The notes: generated by a model from the sequence alone, not told the origin. 64,000 bases of DNA from Persicaria tinctoria (GCA_037127255.1 JBANSL010000004.1:71818627-71882626), one strand, 5' to 3'. Shown: positions 45,701-58,742, numbered from the stretch's first letter. Made by a program: numbers and translations.

Positions 45701-47708
45701 TGTTGTGAGCTGAATCTGCCATGTTTTACAGTAACTTTAATATCGATTCCTGTATAAATTTCATGCATTTGGGCTAAGATAGTACAAAATCTATGTAGTT
45801 TATGTTTATTTGCCAAATTATGGAATCTACACCAGTTTCTGTTTAATTCGCAGAATTCGAGACATATTACAGCAATTCTACAGAAGGTCAGAAAAGCTCG
45901 GAAAACGGCTACAGAAGTCCAAGGTTAAAGTAGCAGCGGAACCAGTCAAATCAATTTGAGAGCCAAGGCTACCCGATCTCGAGTACACCCTACTCGATCT
46001 CGAGTATAGAGTCCGAGCAGCCTTGGTCGATGGAGCATGATCGAGAGAGCCAGACCAACCCAGCTCCGGACCCAACTCGATCTCGACAAGACCTTGGTCG
46101 AGATCGACGAAGCTCAGCACCACACCCGTAGTCGAGAAGGGTTGATCGAGAAGCCGAGGACGAGAAGCCGAGCACACATCTACTCGATCTCGACGAACCC
46201 TTGAGCCAGTCCGAGGAGGAGTCCTCGACACCACCATAGAGAGCCATCCTCGGCCAACCCTAGTCGATCTCGAGGAGTCCTAGTGGAGATCGACAACGCC
46301 ATGAGCCCAAATCCGAGGCTATCGAGGAGAGCTACCCGAGAAGCCTAGTCGGTGAACATCCCTACTCGATCTCGACAAGGAGTGGTCGAGATCGACGAGC
46401 GCCGTGAACCCAGTCCGAGCCTGTCGAGCAGATCTAGCCGAGGAGTCCAGTCGACGAACAAGTCTAGTCGAGGTCGACGAGCCGTGGTCGATGTCGAGTA
46501 GACTGGATCCCAGAAACGCGTCGATGAGTGTCTGTCCGAGTAGAGTTGGGATTCCTTGGGGCCGAATGAGGAAGATTCTATCCAAATCCATCAAGTTCTA
46601 TCTATGGAAAGAGATCTATCAAGACATGAAGACTTACCTAGATTAGATTTATCTTTTCCTTAGTTGATTTAATTCCTTTAAGCATTTTATTTATCATTAA
46701 GCAATTTAGATATAATTTTAGATATAGATAGGAGATTCTATCCTTGATTAGCGGGGATTAGAAGCCTATAAATAAAGCCCTAGGGGCTGGTTTTTGATTC
46801 ATTCAATTTCAGAGACAAGTAGTTAGTTACACATAGAGTTAGAGAGATAGGAGATTGTAAGTTGGAGTTTATTTAATGCAAGTTAATTCTTTTCATCAAT
46901 CAATGTCTGCGATTGCAATGAGGCGTGAGCAGTCCACCCACTTCTGGGGCTGGGGTGAGCCCGACGGTGGCTATGTGAGGTGACGCGGTAAAGGTCAGAT
47001 CTTTTTGTGCAATTCATCTTCTATACCTATGAGCATGATTCTTTTGCGAGAGTTGAAGGTGATCCTTGTTTGTATTATTGAAGCGAATGTGATCTTAATG
47101 CAACTTGGGTTAATTATGTGAAAAGGGTTAGTAACAATTAGGGTTTATGCGAAGGCCTCTATATGCCTATTTGTTAATGACGAAAGTTATTTGATGGAAA
47201 GCATGATCTTTTATGCCTTTATGTGTTACTTTGCATGGTTATCATTGTGGTGTTGATACCCTGGCTTTGGGAGTCTTTTATATATATTGATTTATTTCGT
47301 CGAAAATCTGAATTTTAGGTTCGAATTTGCAATTTAAGTTTTCTGTCTGCCAGCCGATACAGAGGAGATCTTGTCGATCTCGAGTAGCTAGTAGTCGAGA
47401 TCGAGTAAGCCTTTGTCGAGCTTTGTTCTTTACTTTCTGCCTTGCTTTTATTTCTTGTCTTTGCTTGTCTTTTCTGCACTTGTTTTTTTCTGTTTCTGCC
47501 TTTGTCCTGTCCGTTTCTGTCTTTCTGCTGCTTGTCTGTGAGATTCTGTTGCTACCTGAGAACTGCTGACGTGCTTCCTCGTGGATTCGATCCTGATTTT
47601 CTCTTACTACAACGGGAGGAAGTCTTGTATTTATTTGCTGAGACAAGGAAGTCAGTCAGAACTTTATTTTATATTTATTTCATACTTGACCATCCTCCTG
47701 CAACAACA
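45701..47708 (+). repeat. Element 1 5' LTR (2,008 bp)
   Basis: Ends TGTTGTGAGC and CAACAACA, a perfect 6 bp inverted terminus (TGTTGT/ACAACA). The region 45960-46560 is packed with TCGANNTCGA words. Short open frames there (Ser/Arg/Asp-rich) exist on both strands because of these words and are not genes. Confidence 0.95.
46767..46774 (+). promoter_or_regulatory. TATA box of element 1 5' LTR
   Basis: TATAAATA, followed by AAGCCC and GGGGCT, at the same place as in the element 2 LTRs (54107 and 61243). The conserved position suggests the U3 promoter; the equivalent in the element 1 3' LTR is mutated (62988). Confidence 0.75.
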
Positions 47709-47710
47709 AA

Positions 47711-47729
47711 TTGGCGCCGTTGCCGGGGA
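47711..47729 (+). other. Element 1 primer-binding site
   Basis: TTGGCGCCGTTGCCGGGGA, the standard Athila-type PBS, two bases after the LTR. Confidence 0.92.
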
Positions 47730-47791
47730 AGGAATCATTCGCGCCTTAGATAGTTGGATATCACTGTTTCTTTGAGTTACTTTTCAGGTGT

Positions 47792-50700
47792 ATGCGCCAT
47801 TCTGGTCAAACACCTGAACTTGACGCCTTAGACGAATCGGAACGCCTTTTTCACATCAGAACTAGACTGCAAAGAGCCATGGCAGCTGCGGAGACACAGG
47901 AACAGCTGATCGCAAGGCTCACAAGGGATCTAGCCGCCAGGGATGCTGCTCTCGCCGCTGAGAGAGCAGGAAGGGAACAAGAAGCTGAACACGCAAGGCA
48001 AGCGGAAGCTGAGCTTGCCCAATATCCAACCACTGCTGAGGATTATATGCATCTCACTCTCGTCGTGCCTGAATCGGCGATTCTAATCCCTGATAACTCT
48101 TTTGAAATTCGCACTCAATTTCTTATAGAGCTTAAAAATAATGCCTTTTATGGTAGATTTAATGAGTGTCCTCTTGAACATATTACAAACTTTGCCGACA
48201 TGTGTCGTACTCTTGCTGAAGGTACAACTTTGGAATATGTCAAGATGAAAGCTTTTCGCTGGTCTCTCGCTGGGCCTGCACTGAAATGGCTGGAAGGGCT
48301 GAAACCAAGATCACTCACCACCTGGGCCCAACTAGATCAAGAGTTCCTGAACAAATTCTTCCCACCCGCCAAAACAGCACACCTCCGCCAGAAAATCACC
48401 GCCTTCAAACAGAAACAAGGGGAACCGCTGGCAAAGGCATGGGAGCGCTACAAGGAACTTCTGCGATCTTGCCATACTCATTGACAGCCACCCTATGTCA
48501 TCCAGGAGATCTTCTTCAACTCTCTTGATCAAGTCACTAAGGACAGAATCAACCAATATACTCGCTATGAGTATCTGACAATGCCGCCAAGTGACACATG
48601 GGGAGTGCTAGAGAAGCTCACTACCTACGAAAACAAGTATGGGTCTACTGCAACCTATGAAGAGAACCCATACGCCAAGCCAGCACCATCCATGCCCCTA
48701 TATGATCCACCTAAGGAGATTGATCCAGATGTTAGGGAGCAGTACTAAAGAGATCAAAATAAGAAGCTCATCAAGCAAGTAAAGTATCTATCTGTCAACC
48801 AGCCGTGCATCGAATGTGGATCGCAGAGGCACACCACTACTGAGTGCCCACACACAGAGCAAGTCATGCTGTCAGAACACCATGAGGATGTAGCTTACGC
48901 AGGGGGTCCCAATCGCTACATGTGGGGCCAAAGGTTTCAGCAACCACAATGGAACCAAGGTGTCCCTAGGAACCCTCCGCCCTACAGAGCTCCAGGACAT
49001 CCGGAAAGGGACCAAAAAAAGGATGATATACAGATAGTCCTGGAAGAAATACGGAGGAATCACTCAGAAACTAGGCAATCCTTCAACTCCGTCTATACTC
49101 ATATGCAAGGTGTCAACTCTAGGCTTGGGGAGATTGATACATGGAGGAAAACAATTGATACACAGATTGGTCAACTACCAGCAGGAATCCCCAGACAGTC
49201 AGGTGCACTCCCTGGATCTTCAGAACCAAATCCTAAGGGAAAGACCGGGCACATCGCTGCTGTAAAACTCAGGAGCGGGCATCAATTGCAAGAGCCAGAG
49301 GTCGGGAAGCACCAGAACGAAGCCAAACAGCAACTCGAGATCGACGAGAGTCTACTCGATGTCGAGGAAGGTCTAGTCGATGTCGAGGAGAAACTTCAGA
49401 AACCCTCGTCTGCACCGCACAGCAACTCAACAGCACCAAATTTAGTCGATATCGACAAGACTGTAGTCGATGTCGAGGAGCCCCTAGTCGACGTAGAGCA
49501 GCCTGCAGCACCTCCGACGTCTGTTCTGGCTCCGAATCAGAAAAAGAAGCTGCATTTCCCCACAAAATCTCTAAAGGACCCAGCAGAAAAGAAATTTCAG
49601 CGCTTCATCAAGATGCTTCAGAAGCTGAATGTCACCATACCCTTCACAGAAGCTCTCAATGAAATGCCCTCCTATGTCAAGTTCCTAAAGGAGATTCTGA
49701 GCAAAAAGCGATCGATGGCTGAAATTACAGAGGAGTGCAGCCATTTGGATATACTGGAGAAGAGGCTGGATCCAGGTAAGTTTTCTATAACCATTGGATT
49801 TGGTCCTTACAAAATTAATGCCTTATGTGATCTTGGAGCTAGTGTGAGTATAATTCCACTAACAATTTGGTCCAAGATTAAGATAGGTGCCCTAGAGCCT
49901 GTGGATGCTAGACTTTACATGGCCAACAACACGGTGGTCATTCCAACAAGCATGGTGGACAATGTGCCAGTAGAAGTAGGTAAATTCTTTGTCCCTGCTG
50001 ATTTCTTAGTTGTTAATATGCAAGAAGATCCTGCTTGCCCAATTATTTTAGGGAGACCATTCTTGGCGACGGTGGATGCCAACATAAGCGTAAGGAAAGG
50101 AGTGCTCACCTTCAGCATCAGCGATGAGATAATTGAGTATTCTTTTAATAAAACTGAAAGGCATACAGGTCCAATGGAAGAGGTCAAATCTATCTCAGTT
50201 GGCTACATCACTTGCGGGGAACCCAAAGTTAGAAATATGACCCCTGAGGAGCTGGAAAAGAGGGACATGGAGGCCCAGGTGGAGGAGATCATGGCAATCC
50301 TCAAAGAGAACACAGAGAATCCAATCGACACGGACCAGACCGGGACTAAGTATGGGGTCAAGATCGACCAAGGCTCCTCGACATCGAGTAGAACCCTAGT
50401 CGATCTCGACCAGACCAAGGAGACTCCACCAGCGCCAGCCTCGTCGAGCAGCCAGACGGAAGCGGAACCCTACTCGATCTCGAGTAGGCTACTCAAGATC
50501 GACCACCACTCGGGGAGCCCAGCCCCTGCTTCTTCGACGCTGAGGACTCCAGCACCAGAGCCCTTGTCGATCTCGAGTACTCTACTCGATGTCGACCAAC
50601 TTCAGCGTCCTCGAGCACCGTCTTCCTCGAAATAGACTCCACCAGACGGACCAGCCTCGTCGATCTCGACCAGCCTTGTCGAGATCGACCAGCATCCGGC

Positions 50701-51214
50701 TCCACCAGATTCTTCCTCCTCGACGCTGCAGCCACCAGGAGCGGAGCCCTACTCGATATCGAGTAGGCTACTCGAGGTCGACAAGACTTGTCCTTCATCG
50801 ATTTCCGCTTCCTCGAGCAGACCACCACCAGGACCTGAACCCTCATCGATCTCGAGGAGCCCTAGTCGAGATCGACCAAACACAGTGGTCCCCGATTCCG
50901 TCTCTGCGAAAGTGAGCCAAGGTATGGATCTTTCTTCTCCTATTTCCATTAAAGATTTATCTATACATGTGAGAGGTTTGCCTTGGTATGTGCGATTTTG
51001 CAGGATTTCCAATTATGAGCCCAAGGATAATGAAGTTGGAGACAAGCTCTATGTCTCTAAATCAAAGGATCATTGGTTTCCCAACAAATTCAACAAAAAG
51101 CGGATGGGACCTTTCGTGGTGAACAAGATCCATTCTGGAGGACTACAGCCGATGGACAAGAATGGAGTCCTATTTGAGGCCCAAGCTACATGGGCCCTGC
51201 AAATGCCACCTTGA
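47792..51214 (+). pseudogene. Element 1 gag-protease-linker-GPF frame, about 1,140 codons, three stops
   Basis: The ATG at 47792 (MRHSGQTPELDAL) opens a single frame. An Ala/Glu-rich coiled coil (residues about 25-75) is followed by the Athila gag core (FPPAKTAHLRQKITAFKQKQ) and a CCHC-like knuckle (CIECGSQRHTTTEC, from 339). Next come the aspartic protease (CDLGASVSIIP, Asp680; IILGRPFLATVDANI) and a Ser/Asp/Arg linker coded by TCGA-rich DNA. The C-terminal module VGDKLYVSKSKDHWFPNKFN...MGPFVV (near 1106) resembles the integrase GPY/F tail. Stops: TGA 48482-48484 (GGA in element 2), TAA 48746-48748 (TAC in element 2), TAG 50633-50635. No frameshift. Reverse transcriptase, RNase H and integrase core are absent. 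Confidence 0.88.
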
Positions 51215-52669
51215 GCATAAATGGAAAGTCGGCCTATCGACTATAAAATCTAGAGCTTGTACATAGACTTTTTAGGACATTTGAAACTTTGTTTTTTGTT
51301 TTTGGTTTTGAACATTTTTTTGTTTTGTTGGTATATGTCTTCCATACTTTTCAGGTCAATGGATAGAACCAAGTCATACTCGGCCCAGGAGGTACTTCCA
51401 TTCGACAAACATGAAGCTCTGCACATCTGTCTTTTGAGTTTCTTTCTTTACCCTTGTTTTTATACAGTGAGGACACTGTAATGTTTAAGTATGGGGTGGG
51501 GGAAGGGCTTACTTTGTGCATATTTGCCATATTTGACATTACTTGTGCATTAGTTCTTTGAAATTTCTACATGGCTATTTTGGAATGCATTATTGATTTA
51601 TGTGCTTATATGCATGATTTCCAAAAATTTGAGAAAAATGACCCGCATTTGAAATTTTTTGAATAATGTCATGGAAGCTTATATTGAACTCAACGATGCA
51701 AACTTGGATTCATTAGAGGTATAGCATGAAATTCCTTAGTAAAGGGAAGTCATAATGAAGTGCATATTTTCTTGAAAACCATGAAAGGAGGTAAAATTTG
51801 AAGTTGCTTTTGACATGTTGCATGATAAAATGATGGAGGACTTTATATTTCCATATAATGCTCATATTGTTTAATTCCTAGCCTTACCTATGCTTATGCA
51901 TCACAAAAGCTATAATATACCTTATTTCATATATTGCTCCACATGATCTAAATATTGCCATTCTTTACCTTATCCGGGGATTATGTTGAGAATGATGTTA
52001 CATTATGGAGATTGTTAGATGGTGTTTATGTTGTTATCATTATTGGAGTTTGGCTGGAAATTGTTTGAAATTATGGAAAATTTAATGAGTGAAAGAAAAT
52101 CCAATCACCTCAGGAGATAAAGGTAGATTGACCCTACTCTCTGAGATAATTGTTTGGAGAGATGGGACACATTGTGAGGAGTCCAAAGCACTAAGTATCC
52201 GGGGCCATTCATGACACCCATGTTTGCGACTCGCGAGAAGGCAGTGCTGAGGTTAGAGAGGTAAAAGCATTATTATGCATAAAAGCATTATATGAATCTT
52301 ATGGAGAAGGAATGTGGAAATTCAGTTTGGAAATACTCCATTTCCCCGGATCATTAGTATCACATTGCCAAAAATTGCCCACCTTTAGCCTTTTACCAAT
52401 CTACTCCTTATTTGAAGCTTAAATTGAAGTCCTCTTGATTATTTAAAATTTGTCACGAATGAATGTTTTGCATAAACCTCCTTTTGTGAGTAGATGTTGC
52501 TTTTTATTGGCACATGCATGAATCTGTGACACTAGTACCTTTTCGAGGATGGTAATTGACTGCAGGGTTATATAAAAATGAATCTCATATGTTGAGAGTT
52601 TTGATTTCTTCCCCTGAATGACAATTAAAAGTATTGCTTGAGGACAAGCAACCTTAAGTATGGGGTATT
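51215..52669 (+). other. Element 1 non-coding 3' region with two polypurine-type tracts
   Basis: No protein of note; an Athila env-like gene is not seen. TTAAGTATGGGGTGGGGGAAGGG (51485-51507) and a second TTAAGTATGGGGTATT directly before the LTR (52654-52669) share a core. The same pair occurs in element 2. Confidence 0.75.
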
Positions 52670-53115
52670 TGTTGTGAGCTGAATCTGCCATGTTTTACAA
52701 TAACTTTAATATCGATTTCTGTATACATTTCATGCATTTGGGCTAAGATAGTACAGAATCTATGTAGTTTATGTTTATTTGCCAAATTATGGAATCTACA
52801 CCAATTTCTGTTTAATTCGCAGAATTCGAGACATTTTACAGCAATTCTACAGAAGGTCAGAAAAGCTCGGAAAACGGCTACAGAAGTCCAAGGTTAAAGT
52901 AGCAGCGGAACCAGTCAAATCAATCTGAGAGCCAAGGCTACTCGATCTCGAGTACACCCTACTCGATCTCGAGTAGAGAGACCGAGCAGCCTTGGTCGAT
53001 GGAGCATGATCGAGAGAGCCAGACCAACCCAGCTCCGGACCCAACTCGATCTCGACAAGACCTTGGTCGAGATCGACGAAGCTCAGCACCACACCCGGAG
53101 TCGAGAAGGGTTGAT
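52670..53115 (+). repeat. Element 1 3' LTR, first part
   Basis: Begins TGTTGTGAGC and follows the 5' LTR up to GAGAAGGGTTGAT, where element 2 is inserted. 53111-53115 (TTGAT) is the left target duplication. Confidence 0.93.
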
Positions 53116-55204
53116 TGTTGTGAGCTGAATCTGCCATGTTTTACAGTAACTTTTATATCGATTTCTATATACATTGCATTCATTTGGGCTTAGATAGTAC
53201 AGAATCTATGTAGTTTATGTTTATTTGCCAAATTATGGAATCTACACCAGTTTCTGTTTAATTCGCAGAAATCGAGGCGTTTTACAGCAATTCTACAGAA
53301 GGTCGGAAAAGCTCGGAAAACCAGTACAGAAGTCCAAGGTCAAAGCAGCGGAACCAGTCTGAGAGTCGAGGCTACTCGATCTCGAGTAGGCTTACTCGAC
53401 ATAGACGAGCCTGTCCGAGCAACCTTGGTCGAGTAGGGCTGATCGAGCAAGCCAGACCACCCCAGCTCCGGACCCTACTCGATCTCGAGGACCACTGGTC
53501 GAGATCGACAAAGCCCAGACGCCATGTCCGGAATCGACAAGGAGGGAAGCCGAGGACGACCAGGCGAGACTCGCTGCGAGCGCGGCAGCGACTCGACTCG
53601 CTGCAGCGGACCACTCGCTGCCGCGGAAGAAGTAACTCGCTGGCAGCGGATGAAGTAACTCGCGGAAGCGGAAAGGAAGAACCCTACTCGATCTCGATAA
53701 GAGGTGGTCGAGATCGAAGAGCACCTGAGTCTTTGTCCGAGCCAGTCGACTAGACCTACCCGATCAGACCCAGTCGACGAGCCCGTCATACACGACATCG
53801 ACGAGGAGTGGTCGAGGTTGACGAGCCCAGGAGCCCAAGTCCGAGCCACATCGAGCATCAGCAAGCCGAGAAGACGAACTCTACTCGAGGTCGACGAGCC
53901 TTCCTTGGGCGCGAAGGCGAAAGATTTCATCCGATTCCATCAAGTTCTATCCAAAGGAGACAAGATCTATCACATCATGAAGACCTACCTTAATTAGTTT
54001 TATCTTTTCCTTTTAGATTTATTTCCATGAAACTATTTATTTATCTTCTAGCAATTTTAGATATAGATAGATATCTTCTTTCCTAGATTAGCTAGGGAAT
54101 GAAGGCTATAAATAAAGCCCATGGGGCTCAGTTTTATTCATCATTCAAGACACACAATTAGTTAGTACCATTCAGAGATACAGTTTAGGAGTTTAATGTT
54201 TTTAAGGTTTTGGCTTTTTGCGAAAGTTGATTGCTAGGATTGTAAAAGCTTTTGAATATAGTTTTATGCAAGTTTCTTTTCATCAATCAATGTCTGTTAT
54301 TGCAATGAGGCGTGAGTAGTCCACCCACTTCTGGGGCTGGGGTGAGCCCGACGGTGGCCATGTGAGGCGATGCAGTAAAGGTCAGATTTTTGTGCAATTC
54401 ATCTTCTATCCCTATGAGCATGATTCTTTTGCGAGAGTTGAAGGTGATCCTTGTTTGTGTTATTGAAGCGAAAGTGATCTTAATGCAACTTGGGTTAATT
54501 ATGTGAAAAAGGGTTAGTAACAATTAGGGTTTATGCGAGAGCCTCTATATGCCTATTTGTTAATGACGAAAGTTATTTGATGGAAAGCATGATCTTTTAT
54601 GCCTTTATGTGTTGTTTTGCATGGTTATCGTTGTGGTGTTGAAACCCTAGCCTTGGAAGTCTTTTAATATATTGAAGTTAATTTCTGTCGAGAATCTGCG
54701 TTTGTCTTTAAATTCTGCAACTTTAAAGTTTCTGTTTTTTTCTGTTCCTAGTCGACCTAGACGAAGCTTGGTCGAGATCCAGTAGCCCGTGGTCGATCTC
54801 GAGTAGGGGTTTGTCTTAGTCGAGTAAAATTTCTGTCTTTTGTCGATTTCTGGAGATTCTGTCGATTTGCCCTTTGTCGATCTCGAGTTGGTGTTTGTCG
54901 AGATCGACTAGTGTGTTGCCTTGCTTTTATTTGCTTTGTTTTGCTTTGTTCTTTCCTTTTGTTCTTTTCTGTTTTATTTCTGTTTCTGCCTTTGTCTTTC
55001 TGCGTTTCTGTCTCATTCTGCTGCTTTGTCTGTGAGAATTTACAGCTACCTGAGAACTGCTGACGTGCTTCCTCGTCGATTCGATCCTGACTTTACTCTT
55101 ACTACAACGGGAGGAAGTCTTGTATTTATTTGCTGAGACAGGGAAGTCAGTCTGATCTATACTATATATTTGATTTCAATACTTGACATATTCCCCCAAC
55201 AACA
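53116..55204 (+). repeat. Element 2 5' LTR (2,089 bp)
   Basis: TGTTGTGAGC...CAACAACA. It lacks about 75 bp present in the 3' LTR near 60965-61045 and has other small indels. TCGANNTCGA words occupy 53370-53920 and 54740-54915. Confidence 0.95.
54107..54114 (+). promoter_or_regulatory. TATA box of element 2 5' LTR
   Basis: TATAAATA followed by AAGCCCATGGGGCT, a short palindrome-like flank conserved in all LTRs of the family here. Confidence 0.75.
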
Positions 55205-55206
55205 AA

Positions 55207-55225
55207 TTGGCGCCGTTGCCGGGGA
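55207..55225 (+). other. Element 2 primer-binding site
   Basis: TTGGCGCCGTTGCCGGGGA, identical to element 1. Confidence 0.92.
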
Positions 55226-55287
55226 AGCAATCAATCGCGCCTTAGGTAGTCAGTTCTCAATGTTTCTTTGAGTTACTTTTCAGGTGT

Positions 55288-58200
55288 ATGCGCCGTACTG
55301 GTATTCCACCTGAGTATTTCGGCTTATACGACCCAGAACGCCTTATACACATCAGAAATAGACTACAAAGAGCCATGGCAGCTGCGGAAACACAGGAACA
55401 GCTTATCGCTAGGCTTACCAGGGAACTAGCCGCTAAGGATGCTGCTATCGCCGCTGAGAAAGCAGCAATGGAACAAGCACAGGCTGAGCTTGCCCAATAT
55501 CCAACCACGGCGGAGGACTACATGCACCCAACTCTCGTCGTGCCTGAATCGGCTATTCTGATCCCCGATAACTCTTTTGAAATTCGCACTCAGTTTCTTA
55601 TAGAGCTTAAAAATAATGCCTTTATGGTAGATTTAATGAGTGTCCTCTTGAACATATTACAAACTTTGCTAACATGTGTCGTACACTTGCTGAAGGTACA
55701 ACTTTGGAATATGTCAAGATGAAAGATTTTCACTGGTCTCTCGTTGGGCCTGCACTGAAATGGCTGGAAGGGCTGAAACCAAAATCACTGACAACCTGGG
55801 CCCAAGTAGAGCAAGAGTTCCTGAACAAATTCTTCCCACCCGCTAAAACAGCACATCACCGCCAGAAAATCACCGCCTTCAAACAGAAGCAAGGGGAACC
55901 GCTGGCAAAGGCATGGGAGCGCTACAAGGAACTTCTGCGATCTTGCCCTACTCATGGACAGCCACCCTACGTCATTCAGGAGATCTTCTTCAACTCTCTT
56001 GATCAAGTCACTAAGGACAGAATCAACCATTATACTCGCTATGAGTATCTGACGATGCCGCCAAGTGACGCATGGGGAGTGCTGGAAAAGCTCACTACCT
56101 ACGATAACAAATATGGGTCTACTGCAACCTATGAGGAGAACCCATACGCCAGGCCAGCACCATCCATGCCCCTATATGAGCCACCTAAGGAAATTGATCC
56201 AAATGTTAGGGAGCAATACTACAGAGACCAGAATAAGAAGCTCCTCAAACAAGTCAAGTATCTCTCTGTCAACTAGCCTTGCATAGAATGCGGTTCGCAA
56301 AGGCACACCACTCCTGAGTGCCCACACACAGAGCAAGTCAGGCTGGCAGAGCATCATGAGGAGGCAGCTTATGCAGGGGGTCGCAATCGCTACATGGGGG
56401 ACCAAAGGTTTCAGCAACCACAATGGAACCAAGGTGTCCCTAGGAATCCCCTGCCCTACAGAGGTCCAGGACATCCGGAAAGGGACCAGAAAAAGGATGA
56501 TATACAGACAGTCCTGGAGGAAATACGGAGGAACCACTCAGAAACTAGGCAATCTTTCAACTCCGTCTATACTCAGATGCAAGGTGTCAACTCGAGGCTT
56601 GGGGAAATTGATATCTGGCGGAAATCAGTTGATACACAGATTGGTCAGCTAGCAGCAGGAATTCCCAGACAGTCAGGCTCGCTCCCTAGATCTTCAGAAC
56701 CAAATCCTAAGGGAAAGACTGGACACATCGCCGATGTGAAACTCAAGAGCGGCCATCAACTGCAAGAGCCAGAGGTCGAAAAACAGCAGAATGACGAGGA
56801 ACAGCAAGTCGACCTCGACAAGGCCGTGGTCGATCTTGACAAGGCCGTGGTCGATCTCGACAAGACCTTCGTCGACCTCGAGGAGAAGATTCCAGAATCC
56901 TCGTCTGCGCCGAACAGCAACTCGACTGAGCCCAATCTGGTCGATGTCGACAAGACTGTTGTCGATGTCGAGGAGCCCCTAGTCGAGAAATCTGCAGCAA
57001 CTCCGACGTTTGTTCTGGCTCCGAATCAGAAAAAGAAACTGCCTTTCCCCACGAAATCTCTAAAGGACCCGGCAGAGAAAAAGTTTCAGCGCTTCATCAA
57101 GATGCTTCAGAAGCTCAACGTCACCATCCCCTTCACAGAAGCTCTCAATGAAATGCCTTCCTATGTCAAGTTCCTGAAGGAGATTCTGAGCAAAAAGCGA
57201 TCGATGGCAGAAATCACAGAGGAGTGCAGCCATCTGGACATATTGGAGAAGAGGCCGGATCCAGGTAAGTTTGCTATAACTATTGGATTTGGTCCATACA
57301 AAATTAATGCTTTATGTGATCTTGGAGCCAGTGTTAGTATTATGCCTTTAACGATTTGGTCCAAGATTAAGATAGGTGCCCTTGAGCCTGTGGATGCTAG
57401 ACTATACATGGCCAACAACACGGTGGTCATTCCAACAGGCATGGTGGAAAATGTTCCAGTACAAGTAGGTAAATTCTTCGTTCCTGCTGATTTCTTAATT
57501 GTTGATATGCAAGAAGATCCTGCTTGTCCAATTATTTTAGGGAGACCATTCTTGGCGACGGTGGATGCCAACATAAGCGTAAGGAAAGGAGTGCTCACCT
57601 TCAACATCAGCGATGAGGTAATTGAGTATTCCTTTAATAAAACTGAAAGGCATACAAGTCCAATGGAAGAGGTCAAATCTATCTCAGCTGGCTACATCAC
57701 CTGCGGGGAACCCAAGGTCAGAAATATGACCCCTGAGGAGATAGAAAAAAGGGACATGGAGGCCTAGGTGGAGGAGATAATGGCAATCCTTAAGGAAAAC
57801 ACAGAGAATCTAATCGACACAAACCAAGGTAAGTCATTGTGGATTCATTATTTTTCTGATGCCTTGACAGGAGCTAAGTATGGGGTCAAGATTGACCAGG
57901 GCTCCTCGACATCGAGTAGAACCCTAGTCGATCTTGACCAGACCAAGGAGACTCCACCAGAGCCAACTTCGTCGAGCAGCGAACCAGACAAGCCAAGTCT
58001 AGTCGAGATCGACCACACCCTCGTCGAGGTCGACCACCAAAACCCTAAGTCGGCTTCTTTTTCCTCGACGCTGGCGACTCCAGGACCAGAAACCTACTCG
58101 ACCTCGAGTAGGCTTGTCGAGATCGACCACAAGTTGGCGCCACCAGACCCTGTTTTCTCGATGAGCAAACCACCAGGAGCAGACCCCTTTTCGATCTCGA

Positions 58201-58742
58201 CCACCCTACCCGAGGTCGACAAGGCCACATGTTCCTCGATTGCCTCTTCCTCGACGATGCAGCCACCAGTGCCAGAACCCTACTCGACCTCGAGTAGGCT
58301 TGTCAAGGTCAACCAGACTTCTTCGTCGACTTCTACCTCTTCGACCAGGCCACCACCAGAACCAACAGACTCGTCGAGATCGACTAGCCCTAGTCGAGAT
58401 CGACCAAACACAGTGGTCCCCGATTCCGTCTCTGCAAAGGTGAGCCAAGGTATGGATCTGTCTTCTCCTATTTCCATTAAAGATTTATCTATACATGGGA
58501 GAGGTCTGCCTTGGTATGTGCGATTGTGCAGGATATCCAATGATGAGCCCAAGGAGTATGGAGTTGGAGACAAGCTCTATGTCTCTAAGTCAAAGGATCA
58601 TTGGTTTCCCAACAAATTCAACAAGAAGCAGATGGGACCTTTCGTAGTGAACAAGATCCATTCTGGAGGATTGCAGCTGATGGACAAGAATGGAGTCTTA
58701 TTTGAGGCCCAAGCTACATGGGCCCTACAGATGCCACCTTGA
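55288..58742 (+). pseudogene. Element 2 gag-protease-linker-GPF frame, about 1,151 codons
   Basis: Same architecture as element 1: MRRTGIPPEYFGL start, coiled coil, gag core, knuckle CIECGSQRHTTPEC, protease (CDLGASVSIMP; IILGRPFLATVDANI), linker (VVDLDKAVVDLDK and SSRLVEIDH types) and GPF tail ending ATWALQMPP. Defects: one T lost in a run near 55620 (frameshift; element 1 has one more T), TAG at 56274-56276 and TAG at 57765-57767. Both TAGs stand where element 1 has CAG. A 39 bp in-frame block after DTNQ (about 57826-57870) is absent from element 1. Otherwise the frame is open, so the fused design was probably translated in an ancestor. Confidence 0.88.

Noticed and set aside
45878..46646. 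Ser/Arg/Asp-rich frames on both strands of the TGTTGT-type LTRs resembling SR-type or acidic proteins
   Set aside because: They reflect the TCGANNTCGA words, which read as Ser/Arg or Asp/Leu in different frames. They lie in LTRs and are broken differently in each copy.
47278..47646. Lys/Arg/Gln-rich minus-strand frame in the element 1 LTR
   Set aside because: It is the complement of a T/C-rich LTR segment; the corresponding segments in the element 2 LTRs do not preserve it.
56791..56982. Repeated VDLD motifs of the linker as a calcium-binding domain
   Set aside because: No loop spacing of EF-hand or RTX type; the pattern follows directly from the repeated GTCGATCTCGAC-type DNA words.
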